Part shown: positions 39,631-52,146 of the stretch, piece after piece
How the letters are laid out: each line of letters starts with the position of its first letter
Numbering within the stretch: position 1 is the first letter of the stretch
Origin: Falsirhodobacter algicola
Lineage (GTDB): Bacteria > Pseudomonadota > Alphaproteobacteria > Rhodobacterales > Rhodobacteraceae
DNA: 64,000 nt
Assembly (NCBI RefSeq): GCF_018279165.1
Contig: NZ_CP047289.1
Coordinates: 186,001-250,000, forward strand
Direction: 5' to 3'
The notes under the pieces: model-generated
The model's database searches: none
What the model was told of the DNA's origin: nothing
What the model saw: the letters and a program-made list of their open reading frames with translations, nothing else
Position numbers and translations under genes: made by a program

Positions 39631-40709
39631 TGCTCTCTCTGCTGGTGCAATTCTCGGACGGTGGCGACGTCTTCAACCTGTTCCGCTACATCACGTTCCG
39701 CGCGGGCGGGGCCTTCTTCACCGCGCTGATCTTCGGGTTCATCTTCGGACGGCCGCTGATCAACTTCCTGCGGATCAAGCAGAAGAAGGGCCAGCCCATC
39801 CGCTCGGACGGGCCGACGACCCACTTCTCCAAGGCCGGTACGCCGACCATGGGCGGGCTGCTGATCCTGACATCGTTGATGGTGTCCACGCTGCTTTGGG
39901 CGCAGCTGTCCAATCCCTATGTGTGGATCGTGATCCTCGTGACGCTGGCCTTCGGGCTGATCGGCTTTGCCGACGATTACGCCAAGGTGACGAAGCAGAC
40001 GACGGCGGGCGTGTCGGGACGGGTCCGCATGGGCCTTGGGCTGCTGACGGGGCTGCTGGCGACCATCGCCGCCGCAGGCTTCCATCCCGCGCCGCTGACT
40101 GATCAACTGGCGCTGCCCTTCGTCAGCATGATGCTGGACCTCGGCCTCTTCTTCATCCCCTTCGGGATGCTGGTGATCGTGGGGTCGGCCAATGCGGTGA
40201 ACCTGACGGACGGGCTGGACGGGCTGGCGGTGATGCCGGTGATGATCGCCTCGGCCACGCTGGGGGCGATCGCCTATGCGGTGGGCCGGGTCGATTTCAC
40301 CGAATATCTCGGCATCCACTACGTTCCCGGCACGGGAGAGCTGCTGATCTTCGCGGCGGCGCTCGTCGGCGGGGGTCTGGGATTCCTGTGGTACAACGCG
40401 CCCCCGGCGGCGGTGTTCATGGGCGATACCGGCTCGCTCGCGCTTGGTGGGGCATTGGGGGCGATCGCGGTCTGCATCAAGCATGAGATCGTTCTGGCCA
40501 TCGTCGGCGGCCTCTTCGTCGTGGAGGCGCTGAGCGTCATCATTCAGGTGCTCTATTTCAAACGGACCGGGCGGCGGGTGTTCCTGATGGCCCCGATCCA
40601 CCACCATTTCGAAAAGAAGGGCTGGGCCGAGCCGCAGATCGTCATCCGCTTCTGGATCATCTCGTTGATCCTTGCGCTGATCGGCCTCGCCACGCTGAAG
40701 GTGCGCTGA
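39630..40709 (+). CDS. mraY: phospho-MurNAc-pentapeptide translocase MraY
   Basis: Integral membrane enzyme making lipid I from UDP-MurNAc-pentapeptide and undecaprenyl phosphate. The 359-residue, ten-helix protein contains '[16 protein letters not shown]', '[14 protein letters not shown]', '[15 protein letters not shown]' with the metal-binding Asp, and the HHH motif '[12 protein letters not shown]'. It overlaps its neighbours by one base on each side. Confidence 0.97.
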   Translation: MLSLLVQFSDGGDVFNLFRYITFRAGGAFFTALIFGFIFGRPLINFLRIKQKKGQPIRSDGPTTHFSKAGTPTMGGLLILTSLMVSTLLWAQLSNPYVWIVILVTLAFGLIGFADDYAKVTKQTTAGVSGRVRMGLGLLTGLLATIAAAGFHPAPLTDQLALPFVSMMLDLGLFFIPFGMLVIVGSANAVNLTDGLDGLAVMPVMIASATLGAIAYAVGRVDFTEYLGIHYVPGTGELLIFAAALVGGGLGFLWYNAPPAAVFMGDTGSLALGGALGAIAVCIKHEIVLAIVGGLFVVEALSVIIQVLYFKRTGRRVFLMAPIHHHFEKKGWAEPQIVIRFWIISLILALIGLATLKVR

Positions 40710-42118
40710 TGATTCCGGTTCGGGGATATACGGGGCGCAAGGTGGCGGTGCTGGGCCTTGGCCGGTCGGGGCTGGCCACGGCGCGCGCGTTGCAGGCGGG
40801 CGGGGCGCTGCCGCTGGTCTGGGATGACAGCCCGGAATCGCGCGCCCGCGCCGAGGCCGAGGGCTTTGCCCCGTTCGATCTGACGCGCAACGCCGCCTTC
40901 GACGACGTGGCCGCGCTGATCGTCAGCCCCGGCATCCCCCATCTCTATCCCGCGCCGAACGCGGTGATCGCCCGCGCGCTGGAACTGGGCGTCCCGGTGG
41001 ACAACGACATCGGCCTCTTCTTCCGCTCCTTCGCCACGCGCGATTGGGACGGGTTCGATCAGATGCCTCGCGTGATCTGCGTCACCGGATCGAACGGCAA
41101 ATCCACCACCACCGCCCTGATCCGCCACATCGTCGCCGAGGCGGGCCGCCCGGTGCATATGGCCGGCAATATCGGGCGCGGGGTGCTGGATCTGCCCCCG
41201 GCCGAGGATGGGACCGTCGTCGTGCTGGAACTGTCCAGCTATCAGACCGAACTGGCGCGCGCGCTGACGCCCGATGTCGCGGTCTTCACCAACCTCTCGC
41301 CCGATCATCTGGACCGGCATGGTGGCATGGGCGGCTATTTCGCGGCCAAGCGGCGGCTGTTCACTCAAGGCGGCCCGGACCGTTGCGTGATCGGTGTCGA
41401 TGAGGTGGAGGGCCGGTTCCTCGCCAATCAGATGTCCGTCGCCCCCGAGGATGACCGGGTGATCCGCATCTCGGCCGCCGCGCGGCTGGAGGGGCCGGGC
41501 TGGTCGGTCTTTGCGCGCAAGGGGTTCCTGTCGGAATGGCGCAAGGGGCGGCAGATCGCCTCCATCGACCTGCGGGAGATGCCGGGCCTGCCGGGCGCGC
41601 ACAACCATCAGAACGCTTGCGCCGCCTATGCGGCCACGCGCACGCTGGGCCTGTCGCCGCGGCTGATCGAAGGGGCGCTCGCCTCCTTTGCGGGGCTGCC
41701 CCATCGCAGCCAGCTTGTGGGCGAGGCCGAGGGCGTGCGCTTCGTCAACGATTCCAAGGCCACGAATGTCGACAGCGCGGCCAAGGCGCTTCAAGCCTTC
41801 CCGCGCATCCGTTGGATCGCGGGCGGCATGGGCAAGGAGGGCGGCATCGTGTCGCTTCAGCCGCATCTGGGCGCGGTGGCCAAGGCCTATCTGATCGGCC
41901 ATTCGGCGCGCGAATTCGCGCTGCAACTGGCCGGCACCCCGCATGAGATCTGCGAGACGATGGATCAGGCCGTCGCCCGCGCCGCCGAGGAGGCCGAGCC
42001 GGGCGATACCGTCCTTCTGGCCCCCGCCGCCGCCAGCTTCGACCAGTACCCCGATTTCGAGAAACGGGGTGAGCATTTCACCGCTCTCGTGGCGGCGCGG
42101 CTGGCAGGAAGGCACTAG
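40709..42118 (+). CDS. murD: UDP-MurNAc-L-Ala:D-Glu ligase MurD
   Basis: Adds D-glutamate to UDP-MurNAc-L-Ala. The 469-residue Mur ligase has '[18 protein letters not shown]' at the N-terminus, the ATP loop '[17 protein letters not shown]', 'LSSYQTELA' and '[16 protein letters not shown]', then '[18 protein letters not shown]'. It is followed by a 73-base gap before ftsW, one of the few breaks in the cluster, with no promoter I can identify there. Confidence 0.96.
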   Translation: MIPVRGYTGRKVAVLGLGRSGLATARALQAGGALPLVWDDSPESRARAEAEGFAPFDLTRNAAFDDVAALIVSPGIPHLYPAPNAVIARALELGVPVDNDIGLFFRSFATRDWDGFDQMPRVICVTGSNGKSTTTALIRHIVAEAGRPVHMAGNIGRGVLDLPPAEDGTVVVLELSSYQTELARALTPDVAVFTNLSPDHLDRHGGMGGYFAAKRRLFTQGGPDRCVIGVDEVEGRFLANQMSVAPEDDRVIRISAAARLEGPGWSVFARKGFLSEWRKGRQIASIDLREMPGLPGAHNHQNACAAYAATRTLGLSPRLIEGALASFAGLPHRSQLVGEAEGVRFVNDSKATNVDSAAKALQAFPRIRWIAGGMGKEGGIVSLQPHLGAVAKAYLIGHSAREFALQLAGTPHEICETMDQAVARAAEEAEPGDTVLLAPAAASFDQYPDFEKRGEHFTALVAARLAGRH

Positions 42119-42191
42119 TCAGGGGCGGATGCATGGGGTACGCTTTCGGGCAGACCCGGAACAATCGGGCAGGCAGTGACAGGCACATTCC

Positions 42192-43361
42192 ATGACTGAG
42201 ATGGTTCATGGCGCGATTCCCGCTCGGGCGTCGGAGCCGGTTCTTCCCCGTTGGTGGCGCACCATCGACAAGTGGTCGCTGACCTGCATCTTCATCCTGT
42301 TCGGCATGGGGCTGCTCTTGGCGCTGGCGGCCTCGGTGCCGCTGGCCACGCGCAACGGCCTTCCGCAGTTCTATTACGTCGAACGGCAGATGTTCTTCGG
42401 CGGCATGGCGATGGTGGCGATGGTGTCCATCTCCATGATGTCGCCGGATATGGTGCGGCGTCTGGGCGTGATGGGCTTTCTCGTGGCCTTCCTCGCGCTG
42501 ATCCTGCTGCCCGTCGCCGGGACCGATTTCGGCAAGGGCGCGGTGCGGTGGTACAGCCTCGGCTTCGCCTCGTTCCAGCCATCGGAGTTTCTGAAGCCCG
42601 GCTTCATGATCGTGACGGGCTGGCTCATGGCCTCCAGCCAAGAGGTGAACGGCCCGCCCGGCAAGCGCATCAGCTTTGCGCTGCTGATCGTAATCGCGGG
42701 CTTCCTGTCGATGCAGCCCGATTTCGGGCAGACGGCGCTGATCCTCTTTGGCTGGAGCGTGATCTACTTCGTCGGCGGCGCGCCGATGGTTCTGATCGCG
42801 ACCTTCATCGGGGCCATCGTCTTCGCCGGCACGCTCTTCTACGAATCGTCCGAGCACTTCGCCCGGCGGATCGACGGCTTCCTCAATCCCGAACTCGATC
42901 CGCGCACGCAGCTCGGCTATGCCACCAACGCCATCATCGAAGGCGGCTTCTTCGGCGTCGGTGTCGGCGAGGGGCAGGTGAAATGGTCGCTGCCCGACGC
43001 GCATACCGATTTCATCATCGCCGTCGCGGCCGAGGAATACGGCCTGATCCTCGTGCTGTGCATCATCGCGCTCTATGCGACGGTGGTCGTGCGCAGCCTG
43101 TTCCGCCTGATGCGCGAACGCGATCCGTTCATCCGCCTTGCGGGGACGGGGCTGGCCTGCATCTTCGGGGTTCAGGCCATGATCAACATGGGCGTCGCGG
43201 TGCGCCTTCTGCCGGCCAAGGGCATGACGCTGCCCTTCGTCAGCTATGGCGGCTCCTCCGTCATCGCGGCGGGCATCACCGTCGGGATGCTGCTGGCGCT
43301 GACACGGTCGCGTCCGCAGGGCGAGATCGGCGACATCCTGTTCAACAAGCGGGGCCGCTGA
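42192..43361 (+). CDS. ftsW: septal peptidoglycan glycosyltransferase FtsW
   Basis: SEDS-family polymerase that works with FtsI. The 389-residue protein has about ten membrane helices and the hallmark segments '[25 protein letters not shown]' (in part), '[14 protein letters not shown]' and, near the C-terminus, '[21 protein letters not shown]'. Its TGA overlaps the murG ATG by one base. Confidence 0.96.
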   Translation: MTEMVHGAIPARASEPVLPRWWRTIDKWSLTCIFILFGMGLLLALAASVPLATRNGLPQFYYVERQMFFGGMAMVAMVSISMMSPDMVRRLGVMGFLVAFLALILLPVAGTDFGKGAVRWYSLGFASFQPSEFLKPGFMIVTGWLMASSQEVNGPPGKRISFALLIVIAGFLSMQPDFGQTALILFGWSVIYFVGGAPMVLIATFIGAIVFAGTLFYESSEHFARRIDGFLNPELDPRTQLGYATNAIIEGGFFGVGVGEGQVKWSLPDAHTDFIIAVAAEEYGLILVLCIIALYATVVVRSLFRLMRERDPFIRLAGTGLACIFGVQAMINMGVAVRLLPAKGMTLPFVSYGGSSVIAAGITVGMLLALTRSRPQGEIGDILFNKRGR

Positions 43362-44458
43362 TGACGGCACGGACGGACGGCCCCCTCCTGCTGATCGCGG
43401 CGGGGGGAACGGGCGGGCATATGTTCCCCGCCCAAGCCTTGGCCGAGGCGATGATCGCCCGCGGCTGGCGCGTGAAACTGTCCACCGACGATCGCGGCGC
43501 CCGCTATGCCGGAAACTTCCCCGAGGCGGTGGTGGTGGAGCGTGTGGCTTCGGCCACCTTCGCGCGGGGCGGGCTCTTGGCGCGGGCGGCGGTGCCCCTG
43601 CGCATCGGGCGGGGCGTTCTGTCGGCTTGGCGCAAGATGCGCGCGGACCGGCCGGCGGTGGTGGTGGGCTTCGGCGGTTATCCGTCGATCCCGGCGCTGA
43701 CGGCGGCGGGGATGCTGCGCCTGCCGCGCATGATCCATGAACAGAACGGCGTGCTGGGGCGGGTGAACCGCATCTTCGCGCCCAAGGTGGACCGGGTGGC
43801 CTGCGGCATCTGGCCGACCGACCTGCCGCGCGGCGTGTCGGCCGTCCATACGGGCAATCCGGTGCGCCAGTCGGTGCTGGACCGCGCCGCCGCGCCCTAT
43901 GCCATGCCGGACGGCCCGCTGGAGGTGCTGGTGATCGGCGGCAGCCAAGGGGCGCATGTCCTCTCGCGCGTGGTGCCGGACGCCTTCGGCCGCCTGCCGC
44001 GCCATATGCGCGAACGCCTGCGCATCAGCCATCAGGCCCGCGCCGAGGATGCGGACGCCGTCATCCGCGCCTATCGCGACAGCGCCATCGCCGCCGAGGT
44101 GCGCCCCTTCTTCGAGGATGTGCCCGAACGGATCGCCGCGGCGCAGCTCGTCATCTCGCGCTCGGGGGCAAGCTCGGTCGCCGACATCACGGTGATCGGC
44201 CGCCCCTCCATCCTGATCCCCTTCGCCGCCGCTGCGGGCGATCATCAGACGGCGAATGCGCGCGGTCTGGTGCAGGGGCAGGCGGCCTCCATCATCCCCG
44301 AGGCGCAGCTCGATGCGCCCACGCTCATCGAACATATCACCGCCATCCTGAACCAGCCGGAGGCCGCGCGCCGCATGGCCGCCAACGCGCTTGCGCTTGG
44401 GCGGCCCGATGCCACCCAGCGGCTGGTCGAGGTGGTCGAAGAACTGAGGACTTCATGA
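43361..44458 (+). CDS. murG: lipid II-forming GlcNAc transferase MurG
   Basis: Peripheral inner-membrane GT-B enzyme that converts lipid I to lipid II. The 365-residue protein has the Gly-rich loop '[19 protein letters not shown]', '[14 protein letters not shown]', '[13 protein letters not shown]', the second loop '[12 protein letters not shown]' and the donor site '[22 protein letters not shown]'. It overlaps murC by four bases. Confidence 0.97.
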   Translation: MTARTDGPLLLIAAGGTGGHMFPAQALAEAMIARGWRVKLSTDDRGARYAGNFPEAVVVERVASATFARGGLLARAAVPLRIGRGVLSAWRKMRADRPAVVVGFGGYPSIPALTAAGMLRLPRMIHEQNGVLGRVNRIFAPKVDRVACGIWPTDLPRGVSAVHTGNPVRQSVLDRAAAPYAMPDGPLEVLVIGGSQGAHVLSRVVPDAFGRLPRHMRERLRISHQARAEDADAVIRAYRDSAIAAEVRPFFEDVPERIAAAQLVISRSGASSVADITVIGRPSILIPFAAAAGDHQTANARGLVQGQAASIIPEAQLDAPTLIEHITAILNQPEAARRMAANALALGRPDATQRLVEVVEELRTS

Positions 44459-45849
44459 ACGCCGCAACCAAACTGCCGGGAGAGCTCGGCCCTATCCATT
44501 TCGTCGGCATCGGCGGCATCGGCATGTCCGGCATCGCCGAGGTGCTGATGACGCTGGGCTATACGGTGCAGGGTTCGGACGCGAAGGCCTCGAAGATCAC
44601 GGACCGCCTCGTGGATCTGGGCGCGACCTTCTTCGAAGGGCAGCGGGCCGAGAATATCGGCGAGGCGGGGGTGGTCGTCATCTCCTCGGCGATCAAGCGC
44701 GGCAATCCCGAACTGGAGGAGGCGCGCCGCCGCCAGCTTCCGGTCGTGCGCCGGGCGGAGATGCTGGCCGAACTGATGCGCCTGCGCTCGAACATCGCGG
44801 TGGCGGGCACGCATGGCAAGACGACGACCACGACCATGGTGGCGACGCTCTTGGACAAGGGCGGCTTCGATCCGACCGTCATCAATGGCGGTGTGATCCA
44901 CGCCTATGGCTCCAACGCGCGGGCCGGGGCGGGCGAGTGGATGGTGGTGGAGGCCGATGAGAGCGACGGCTCCTTCAACCGGCTGCCCGCGACCATCGCC
45001 ATCGTCACCAATATCGACCCCGAGCATATGGAGCATTGGGGCTCGTTCGATGCCCTGCGCAAGGGCTTCCACGACTTCGTGTCGAACATCCCGTTCTATG
45101 GCCTCGCCGTCTGCTGCACGGACCATGCCGAGGTGCAGGCGCTGGTCGGCCGCGTCACGGATCGGCGCATCGTGACCTTCGGCTTCAACGCGCAGGCCGA
45201 TGTGCGCGCGGTGAACCTGCGCTACGAAAACGGCGTGGCGTTGTTCGATGTGGCGCTTCAGGCCGAGGATGCGCTGATCGAAGGGTGCACCCTGCCGATG
45301 CCGGGCGATCACAACGTCTCCAACGCCCTCGCGGCGGTGGCCGTGGCGCGGCATCTTGGGATGAAGCGCGCCGAGATCCGCGAGGCGCTGGCGGCCTTCG
45401 GCGGCGTGAACCGCCGTTTCACCAAGGTCGGCGAGGTCGGCGGCGTGTCGATCATCGACGATTACGGCCACCACCCGGTGGAGATCGCGGCCGTCCTGAA
45501 GGCGGCGCGTCAGGCCACCAAGGGCCGCGTGATCGCCGTGCATCAGCCGCACCGCTACAGCCGCCTGCACACGCTCTTCGATGATTTCTGCACCTGTTTC
45601 AACGAGGCCGATGTCGTCGCCATCGCCGAGGTCTATGCCGCCGGCGAAGAGCCGATCGAGGGCGCATCGCGCGACGATCTCGTGGCGGGGCTGATCGCCC
45701 ATGGCCATCGCCATGCCCGCGCCATCCTGTCGGAGGCCGATCTGGAGCGGCTGGTGCGCGAACAGGCGCGGCCGGGGGATATGGTCGTCTGCCTCGGGGC
45801 GGGGACCATCTCCACATGGGCGAATGCCCTGCCGGAGCGTCTGGGATGA
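44455..45849 (+). CDS. murC: UDP-MurNAc:L-Ala ligase MurC
   Basis: First amino-acid-adding ligase of peptidoglycan synthesis. The 464-residue protein has '[17 protein letters not shown]', the ATP loop '[17 protein letters not shown]', 'EADESDGSF' and '[17 protein letters not shown]'. Its stop overlaps the following DUF2484 start (ATGA). Confidence 0.97.
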   Translation: MNAATKLPGELGPIHFVGIGGIGMSGIAEVLMTLGYTVQGSDAKASKITDRLVDLGATFFEGQRAENIGEAGVVVISSAIKRGNPELEEARRRQLPVVRRAEMLAELMRLRSNIAVAGTHGKTTTTTMVATLLDKGGFDPTVINGGVIHAYGSNARAGAGEWMVVEADESDGSFNRLPATIAIVTNIDPEHMEHWGSFDALRKGFHDFVSNIPFYGLAVCCTDHAEVQALVGRVTDRRIVTFGFNAQADVRAVNLRYENGVALFDVALQAEDALIEGCTLPMPGDHNVSNALAAVAVARHLGMKRAEIREALAAFGGVNRRFTKVGEVGGVSIIDDYGHHPVEIAAVLKAARQATKGRVIAVHQPHRYSRLHTLFDDFCTCFNEADVVAIAEVYAAGEEPIEGASRDDLVAGLIAHGHRHARAILSEADLERLVREQARPGDMVVCLGAGTISTWANALPERLG

Positions 45850-46076
45850 TCACGCTGCTGCCGACCGCGCTGTGGATCCTTGCCGCGCTGTGCCTGCGCC
45901 GGAACGGGCAGACCCGCGTCGGTTGGGCGCTGGTGCTGACGGGGATTCCGCTTCTGGGCCTGATCACGCTGCATGCGGGGCCGTTCTGGGGCTTTGTCGC
46001 GCTGGCGGCGGCGCTGCCGCTGTTGCGCCTGCCGCTGCGCGCCGTGCGGGCGCGGGCGCGGAGGGCGCTGCAATGA
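45846..46076 (+). CDS. DUF2484 small membrane protein
   Basis: A 76-residue hydrophobic protein with two likely helices ('[14 protein letters not shown]' and '[19 protein letters not shown]') and a basic C-terminus. It matches the DUF2484 proteins that in Rhodobacterales sit between murC and murB. ATGA overlaps with both neighbours show it is translated as part of the cluster. Its function is unknown; a role in envelope synthesis is suggested only by position. Confidence 0.85.
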   Translation: MITLLPTALWILAALCLRRNGQTRVGWALVLTGIPLLGLITLHAGPFWGFVALAAALPLLRLPLRAVRARARRALQ

Positions 46077-46996
46077 CGATGCCCCCCGTGCGCGGCGTGC
46101 TGACGCCGAACCGCTCCATGGCCGAGCTGACATGGCTGCGCGTCGGTGGGCCGGCCGATTGGCTGTTCCAACCGGCGGACGAGGACGATCTTCGGGCCTT
46201 TCTGGCCGCGCTTGATCCGGCGATGCCGGTCTTTCCGATGGGGGTCGGCTCGAACCTGATCGTGCGCGATGGCGGCCTTCGGGCGGTGGTGATCCGGCTG
46301 GGGCGCGGGTTCAACGGGATCCGCACCGACGGGGACCGCGTGATCGCGGGGGCGGCGGCGCTGGATGCGCATGTGGCGCGGCGCGCGGCCGAGGCGGGGC
46401 TGGACCTGACCTTCCTGCGCACCATTCCCGGCAGCATCGGCGGCGCGGTGCGGCTGAATGCGGGCTGCTATGGCAGCTATATCGCCGATCACCTGATCGA
46501 GGTGCGGGCGATCGCGCGGGACGGGCAGGCGGTGACGATCCCGGCGGCGGATCTGCGCCTTGCCTACCGCCATTCGGAGGTGCCGGACGGCTGCGTGATC
46601 GTGGAGGCGGTGCTGCGCGCCGCGGCGGGCGATCCCGAGGATCTGGCCACGCGCATGGCCGAGCAACTGGCCCGCCGCGATGCGACCCAGCCGACGAAGG
46701 ACCGCAGCGCCGGATCGACCTTCCGCAACCCCGCGGGCCATTCCTCCACCGGGCGGCCCGACGATACGCACGAATTGAAGGCGTGGAAGGTCATCGACGA
46801 TGCCGGTCTGCGCGGCGCCACGCTGGGCGGCGCCCAGATGAGCGAGAAGCATCCCAACTTCCTGATCAACACCGGGCAGGCTTCCGCCGCCGATCTGGAG
46901 AATCTGGGCGAGCGGGTGCGAAAGAGGGTTTTCCAATCCAGCGGACTTGCGTTAGAGTGGGAAATCATGAGGGTCGGAGAACCCTCTGAAAAATAA
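46073..46996 (+). CDS. murB: UDP-N-acetylenolpyruvoylglucosamine reductase MurB
   Basis: FAD enzyme that makes UDP-MurNAc. The 307-residue protein has the FAD-binding segments '[20 protein letters not shown]' and '[18 protein letters not shown]', the catalytic Ser region '[11 protein letters not shown]' and '[17 protein letters not shown]'. It is coupled to DUF2484 by a four-base overlap. Confidence 0.96.
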   Translation: MTMPPVRGVLTPNRSMAELTWLRVGGPADWLFQPADEDDLRAFLAALDPAMPVFPMGVGSNLIVRDGGLRAVVIRLGRGFNGIRTDGDRVIAGAAALDAHVARRAAEAGLDLTFLRTIPGSIGGAVRLNAGCYGSYIADHLIEVRAIARDGQAVTIPAADLRLAYRHSEVPDGCVIVEAVLRAAAGDPEDLATRMAEQLARRDATQPTKDRSAGSTFRNPAGHSSTGRPDDTHELKAWKVIDDAGLRGATLGGAQMSEKHPNFLINTGQASAADLENLGERVRKRVFQSSGLALEWEIMRVGEPSEK

Positions 46997-47002
46997 TGAA
47001 GT

Positions 47003-47028
47003 GTTAGCATCCGGTTAACGGATGTAAC
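47003..47028. repeat. inverted repeat between murB and ddl
   Basis: GTTA-G-CATCCG and CGGATG-TAAC flank GTTAA, giving a short hairpin or dyad in the 45-base murB-ddl gap. It might slow ribosomes or polymerase or bind a regulator; there is no T run. Confidence 0.4.
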
Positions 47029-47041
47029 CCGAGGCAGTGAA

Positions 47042-47965
47042 ATGGCGGGCATGTCTGGCAGGACATTCCGCACGGTTGCGGTTTTGATGGGTGGCCCCTC
47101 GGCCGAACGCGAGGTGTCGCTGGTCACTGGGCGCGAATGCGCGGCAGCCCTGCGGAAAGCGGGATACGACGTGGTCGAGCTTGATGCCGGCCCGGACCTT
47201 GCCGCACGGCTGGTCGATCTGAAGCCCGATGTCGTGTTCAACGCCCTTCATGGCCGCTGGGGCGAAGATGGCTGCGTGCAGGGCATCCTCGAATGGCTGC
47301 GCATTCCCTATACCCATTCGGGTGTCCTTGCCTCGGCGCTGGCGATGGACAAGACGCGGGCCAAGGACGTGTTTCGCACCGCCGGCCTGCCGGTCGTCGA
47401 AAGCGTGATCGCCCCCCGCGCCGAGGTGGAGGCCCGCCACGTCCTGCCGCCCCCCTATGTCGTGAAGCCGAACAGCGAAGGCTCCTCGGTCGGGGTCTAT
47501 CTGGTGGAGCGGGGGGCGAATGCGCCGCCGCGCCTGTCCGATGCGATGCCCGACGAGGTGATGGTCGAAACCTATGTGCCGGGCCGCGAGCTGACGGTTA
47601 GCGTGCTGGGCGACCGCGCGCTTTGCGTGACCGACATCATCACCACCGGCTGGTACGATTACGACGCGAAATACACCGCCGGCGGATCGCATCACGTCGT
47701 CCCCGCCGACATTCCGACGGACATCGAGGCGGCCTGCCTCGCCCATGCGCTGACGGCGCATCGCGCGCTCGGCTGCCGCGGGCTGAGCCGCACCGATTTC
47801 CGCTGGGACGAGGCGCGCGGCATGGACGGCCTCGTGGTGCTGGAGACGAACACCCAGCCCGGCATGACCCCCACCTCGCTTTCGCCCGAGCAGGCGGCGC
47901 ATTGCGGGATGGACTTTCCCGCGCTCTGCGATTGGCTGGTGAGGGATGCCTCGTGCGATCGATGA
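47042..47965 (+). CDS. ddl: D-alanine-D-alanine ligase
   Basis: ATP-grasp enzyme that makes D-Ala-D-Ala for MurF. The 307-residue protein has '[20 protein letters not shown]', the ATP-binding '[16 protein letters not shown]', '[10 protein letters not shown]' and '[19 protein letters not shown]' with the metal ligands. GAGG lies before ATG 47042; an in-frame ATG at 47051 is possible. It overlaps ftsQ by four bases. Confidence 0.96.
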   Translation: MAGMSGRTFRTVAVLMGGPSAEREVSLVTGRECAAALRKAGYDVVELDAGPDLAARLVDLKPDVVFNALHGRWGEDGCVQGILEWLRIPYTHSGVLASALAMDKTRAKDVFRTAGLPVVESVIAPRAEVEARHVLPPPYVVKPNSEGSSVGVYLVERGANAPPRLSDAMPDEVMVETYVPGRELTVSVLGDRALCVTDIITTGWYDYDAKYTAGGSHHVVPADIPTDIEAACLAHALTAHRALGCRGLSRTDFRWDEARGMDGLVVLETNTQPGMTPTSLSPEQAAHCGMDFPALCDWLVRDASCDR

Positions 47966-48834
47966 ACCGCCCGCCGCGCCGCGATCCTGCCCCGAGCCTT
48001 TTGGCCTACCGCCTTCAGCGGATGATGCTGACGCCGCTTTATCGGCGTCTTTTCCGTTTGGGCCTGCCCTTCGTGGTGCTGGGCCTCGTGCTGCTGATGG
48101 TGCTGGGCAGCGCCGATCGCCGCGCCGCTATCGCCGCCAGCTTCACCCAGCTGCGCGAAGCGGTGGAGGATCGGCCCGAATTCATGGTCCACGCCCTGTC
48201 GATCGAGAACGCCTCGCCCCAACTGGCCGAAACGATCCGCCGGATGCTGGATCTGCATCTGCCGCAAAGCTCGTTCGATCTGGATCTGCCGGGGATGCGC
48301 GACCGGATCATGACGCTCACGCCGGTGGAGAATGTCGATCTGCGCGTTCTGGCGGGCGGGCTCTTGCAGGCGGATGTGACGGAGCGGGTTCCCGTGGTCG
48401 TCTGGCGCTCGTCGGCCAATACCGAGCTTCTGGACGCGGAAGGCCATCGCGTTCTGCTGATCGCCGAGCGCAACGACCGAGCGGATCTGCCGCTGATCAC
48501 CGGCCGCGGCGCGAACGATGCCGTCCCCGAGGTGCTGACGCTGATCGGCGCGGCCCAGCCGATCATGCCGCGGGTGCGCGGGTTCGTGCGGATGGGGGAA
48601 CGGCGTTGGGACATCGTGCTGGACCGGGGGCAGCGCATCATGCTGCCCGTGACGGACCCGGTGCCCGCGCTGGAACGGATCCTCGCCCTCGACAAGGCCG
48701 ACGATCTTCTGGCCCGCGACGTGACCGTGATCGATTTCAGACTGAAGAACCGCCCCGTGCTGCGTCTGGCCCCCAATGCGGTGGCCGAACGCGCGCGGGC
48801 CCGCGGCAAGACAGCGAGTGGAGGCGCCCCATGA
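47962..48834 (+). CDS. ftsQ: cell division protein FtsQ
   Basis: Bitopic divisome protein of 290 residues. A basic cytoplasmic tail is followed by one helix ('[17 protein letters not shown]') and a periplasmic part. This holds a POTRA domain ('[22 protein letters not shown]') and a beta domain ('[26 protein letters not shown]', approximately). An in-frame GTG at 47953 is an alternative start. ATGA overlaps link it to ddl and ftsA. Confidence 0.93.
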   Translation: MNRPPRRDPAPSLLAYRLQRMMLTPLYRRLFRLGLPFVVLGLVLLMVLGSADRRAAIAASFTQLREAVEDRPEFMVHALSIENASPQLAETIRRMLDLHLPQSSFDLDLPGMRDRIMTLTPVENVDLRVLAGGLLQADVTERVPVVVWRSSANTELLDAEGHRVLLIAERNDRADLPLITGRGANDAVPEVLTLIGAAQPIMPRVRGFVRMGERRWDIVLDRGQRIMLPVTDPVPALERILALDKADDLLARDVTVIDFRLKNRPVLRLAPNAVAERARARGKTASGGAP

Positions 48835-50165
48835 CCGATCTGTATCAATCCCAGCGTGCGATGCGGAACATGCGCCGCGCGGCCATTCAGCGGGGCGTGA
48901 TCGCCATCCTCGACATCGGATCGACCAAGATCGCCTGCCTGATCCTGCGCTTCGACGGGCCGGAACGTCTGCGCGAGCATGACGGCGTCGGCAGCATGGC
49001 GGGGCAGAGCCAGTTCCGCGTGATCGGTGCCGCCTCCACCCGGTCGCGCGGGGTCCGCTTCGGCGAGATCAGCGTGATGAACGAGACCGAGCGCGCCATC
49101 CGCACCGCCGTTCAGGCCGCCCAGAAGATGGCCGAGGTGCGGGTCGATCACGTCATCGCCACCTTCTCGGGCGGGGAGCCGCGCAGCTACGGCCTTGCCG
49201 GGGAGTGGGAGCTTCAGGATTCCGTCGTGACCGAGCAGGACGTGGCGCGGGTTCTCGCCTCCTGCGAGGTGCCCGATATCGGCGGCGGGCGCGAGGTGAT
49301 GCACGCCCAGCCCGTGAACTTCGCGCTCGATCATCGCAGCGGTCTGGGCGATCCGCGCGGGCAGATCGGCAACCGGCTGGCCTGCGACATGCACATGCTG
49401 TCGGTGGATGCGGGGACGATCCAGAACCTGCTCTACTGCATCAAGCGCTGCGATCTGGAACTCGCGGGGATCGCATCCTCGGCCTATGTGTCCGGGATCG
49501 CCAGCCTCGTGGAGGACGAGCAGGAACTGGGTGCGGCCTGCATCGACATGGGCGGCGGCTCCACCGGGGTGTCGATCTTCATCAAGAAGCATATGATCTA
49601 TGCCGACAGCGTGCGGATGGGGGGCGATCATGTCACCTCCGACATCTCCAAGGGGCTTCAGATCCCGCTGGCGCAGGCCGAGAAGATCAAGACGATGCAT
49701 GGCGGCATCCACGCCACCGGCCTCGATGACCGCGAGCAGATCGACATCGGCGCCGATACCGGCGATTGGGACAAGGACAGCCGCTCCGTCAGCCGTTCGG
49801 AGCTGATCGGGATCATGCGCCCCCGCGTCGAGGAGATCCTCGAGGAAGTGCGCGCCCGCCTCGACGCCGCCGGGTTCGAGCATCTGCCGAGCCAGCAGAT
49901 CGTGCTGACGGGCGGGGCCAGTCAGGTGCAGGGACTGGACGGCCTTGCCTCGCGCATTCTGGGCCAGCGGGTGCGGATGGGGCGGCCGCTGCGCGTGCAG
50001 GGGTTGCCGCAGAAGATCACCGGCCCGGCCTTCGCCTCGGCCGTCGGGCTCTGCCTGTTCGCCGCGCATCCGCAGGACGAATGGTGGGACTTCGACATTC
50101 CGGCCGAACGCTATCCGGCGCGGTCGTTCAAACGCGCGCTGCGCTGGTTCAAGGACAACTGGTGA
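48831..50165 (+). CDS. ftsA: cell division protein FtsA
   Basis: Actin-like protein that tethers FtsZ to the membrane. The 444-residue protein has phosphate-1 loop 'AILDIGSTKIACLI', phosphate-2 'CIDMGGGSTGVSIF' and the adenosine site 'VLTGGASQVQGLDGLASRIL'. The SHS2 (1C) domain lies between ('VDHVIATFSGG'). An amphipathic C-terminal end ('FKRALRWFKDNW') fits the membrane-targeting sequence. A 178-base gap follows before ftsZ. Confidence 0.96.
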   Translation: MTDLYQSQRAMRNMRRAAIQRGVIAILDIGSTKIACLILRFDGPERLREHDGVGSMAGQSQFRVIGAASTRSRGVRFGEISVMNETERAIRTAVQAAQKMAEVRVDHVIATFSGGEPRSYGLAGEWELQDSVVTEQDVARVLASCEVPDIGGGREVMHAQPVNFALDHRSGLGDPRGQIGNRLACDMHMLSVDAGTIQNLLYCIKRCDLELAGIASSAYVSGIASLVEDEQELGAACIDMGGGSTGVSIFIKKHMIYADSVRMGGDHVTSDISKGLQIPLAQAEKIKTMHGGIHATGLDDREQIDIGADTGDWDKDSRSVSRSELIGIMRPRVEEILEEVRARLDAAGFEHLPSQQIVLTGGASQVQGLDGLASRILGQRVRMGRPLRVQGLPQKITGPAFASAVGLCLFAAHPQDEWWDFDIPAERYPARSFKRALRWFKDNW

Positions 50166-50248
50166 CACCCATATCCGGTAGCGACGGCGAGATACCGCCG
50201 AGGTCGGGGCGCGCCGATCCATATTTTGTGCAGTCCCCGCTTTTCCGG

Positions 50249-50277
50249 GTGACGTTGCGACGGGTTGAGTCTAAACT
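50249..50277 (+). promoter_or_regulatory. candidate housekeeping promoter of ftsZ with GANTC site
   Basis: GTGACG (50249-50254), a 17-base spacer and TAAACT (50272-50277) match the sigma-70 consensus at four of six bases each. A GAGTC site (50267-50271), the target of CcrM-type methylation in alphaproteobacteria, abuts the -10. The start codon lies 66 bases downstream of the -10. Confidence 0.4.
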
Positions 50278-50343
50278 CTCCGGTAAAAGCGCGAATGGGC
50301 GCCGCGAACGGTGCCGCAGGACATTGAACACAGGCGGAACGCA

Positions 50344-51954
<1,611 letters not shown>

Positions 51955-51973
51955 TCCTGCAACAGAATGAAGG

Positions 51974-51998
51974 GGCCCGGTGATCGCCGGGCCTTTTT
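51974..51998 (+). terminator. Rho-independent terminator of ftsZ
   Basis: GGCCCGG (51974-51980) pairs with CCGGGCC (51987-51993) over TGATCG, followed by five T residues. It separates ftsZ from lpxC. Confidence 0.9.
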
Positions 51999-52001
51999 AT
52001 T

Positions 52002-52013
52002 ATTGATATCAAT
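52002..52013. repeat. 12-bp perfect palindrome after ftsZ
   Basis: ATTGATATCAAT directly follows the terminator T tract. It shares TTGAT/ATCAA halves with FNR-type boxes but lacks the four-base spacer. Confidence 0.35.
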
Positions 52014-52060
52014 CACTTGCGTCGCTGCACATCCTGTCACATGGCGTCATAAAGAGTGAA

Positions 52061-52088
52061 TTGAGCCTCCGGCTTTCCGCACTTAATT
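52061..52088 (+). promoter_or_regulatory. candidate promoter of lpxC
   Basis: TTGAGC (52061-52066), a 16-base spacer and TTAATT (52083-52088), or TAATTA with 17 bases. The fit is modest, but it is the best in the 146 bases between the ftsZ terminator and lpxC. Confidence 0.3.
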
Positions 52089-52146
52089 AACACTTGTGCC
52101 AAGCGGTCATCCGCCGGTGCGAGCGAAGTGAGAGAAAGTCGATCCC

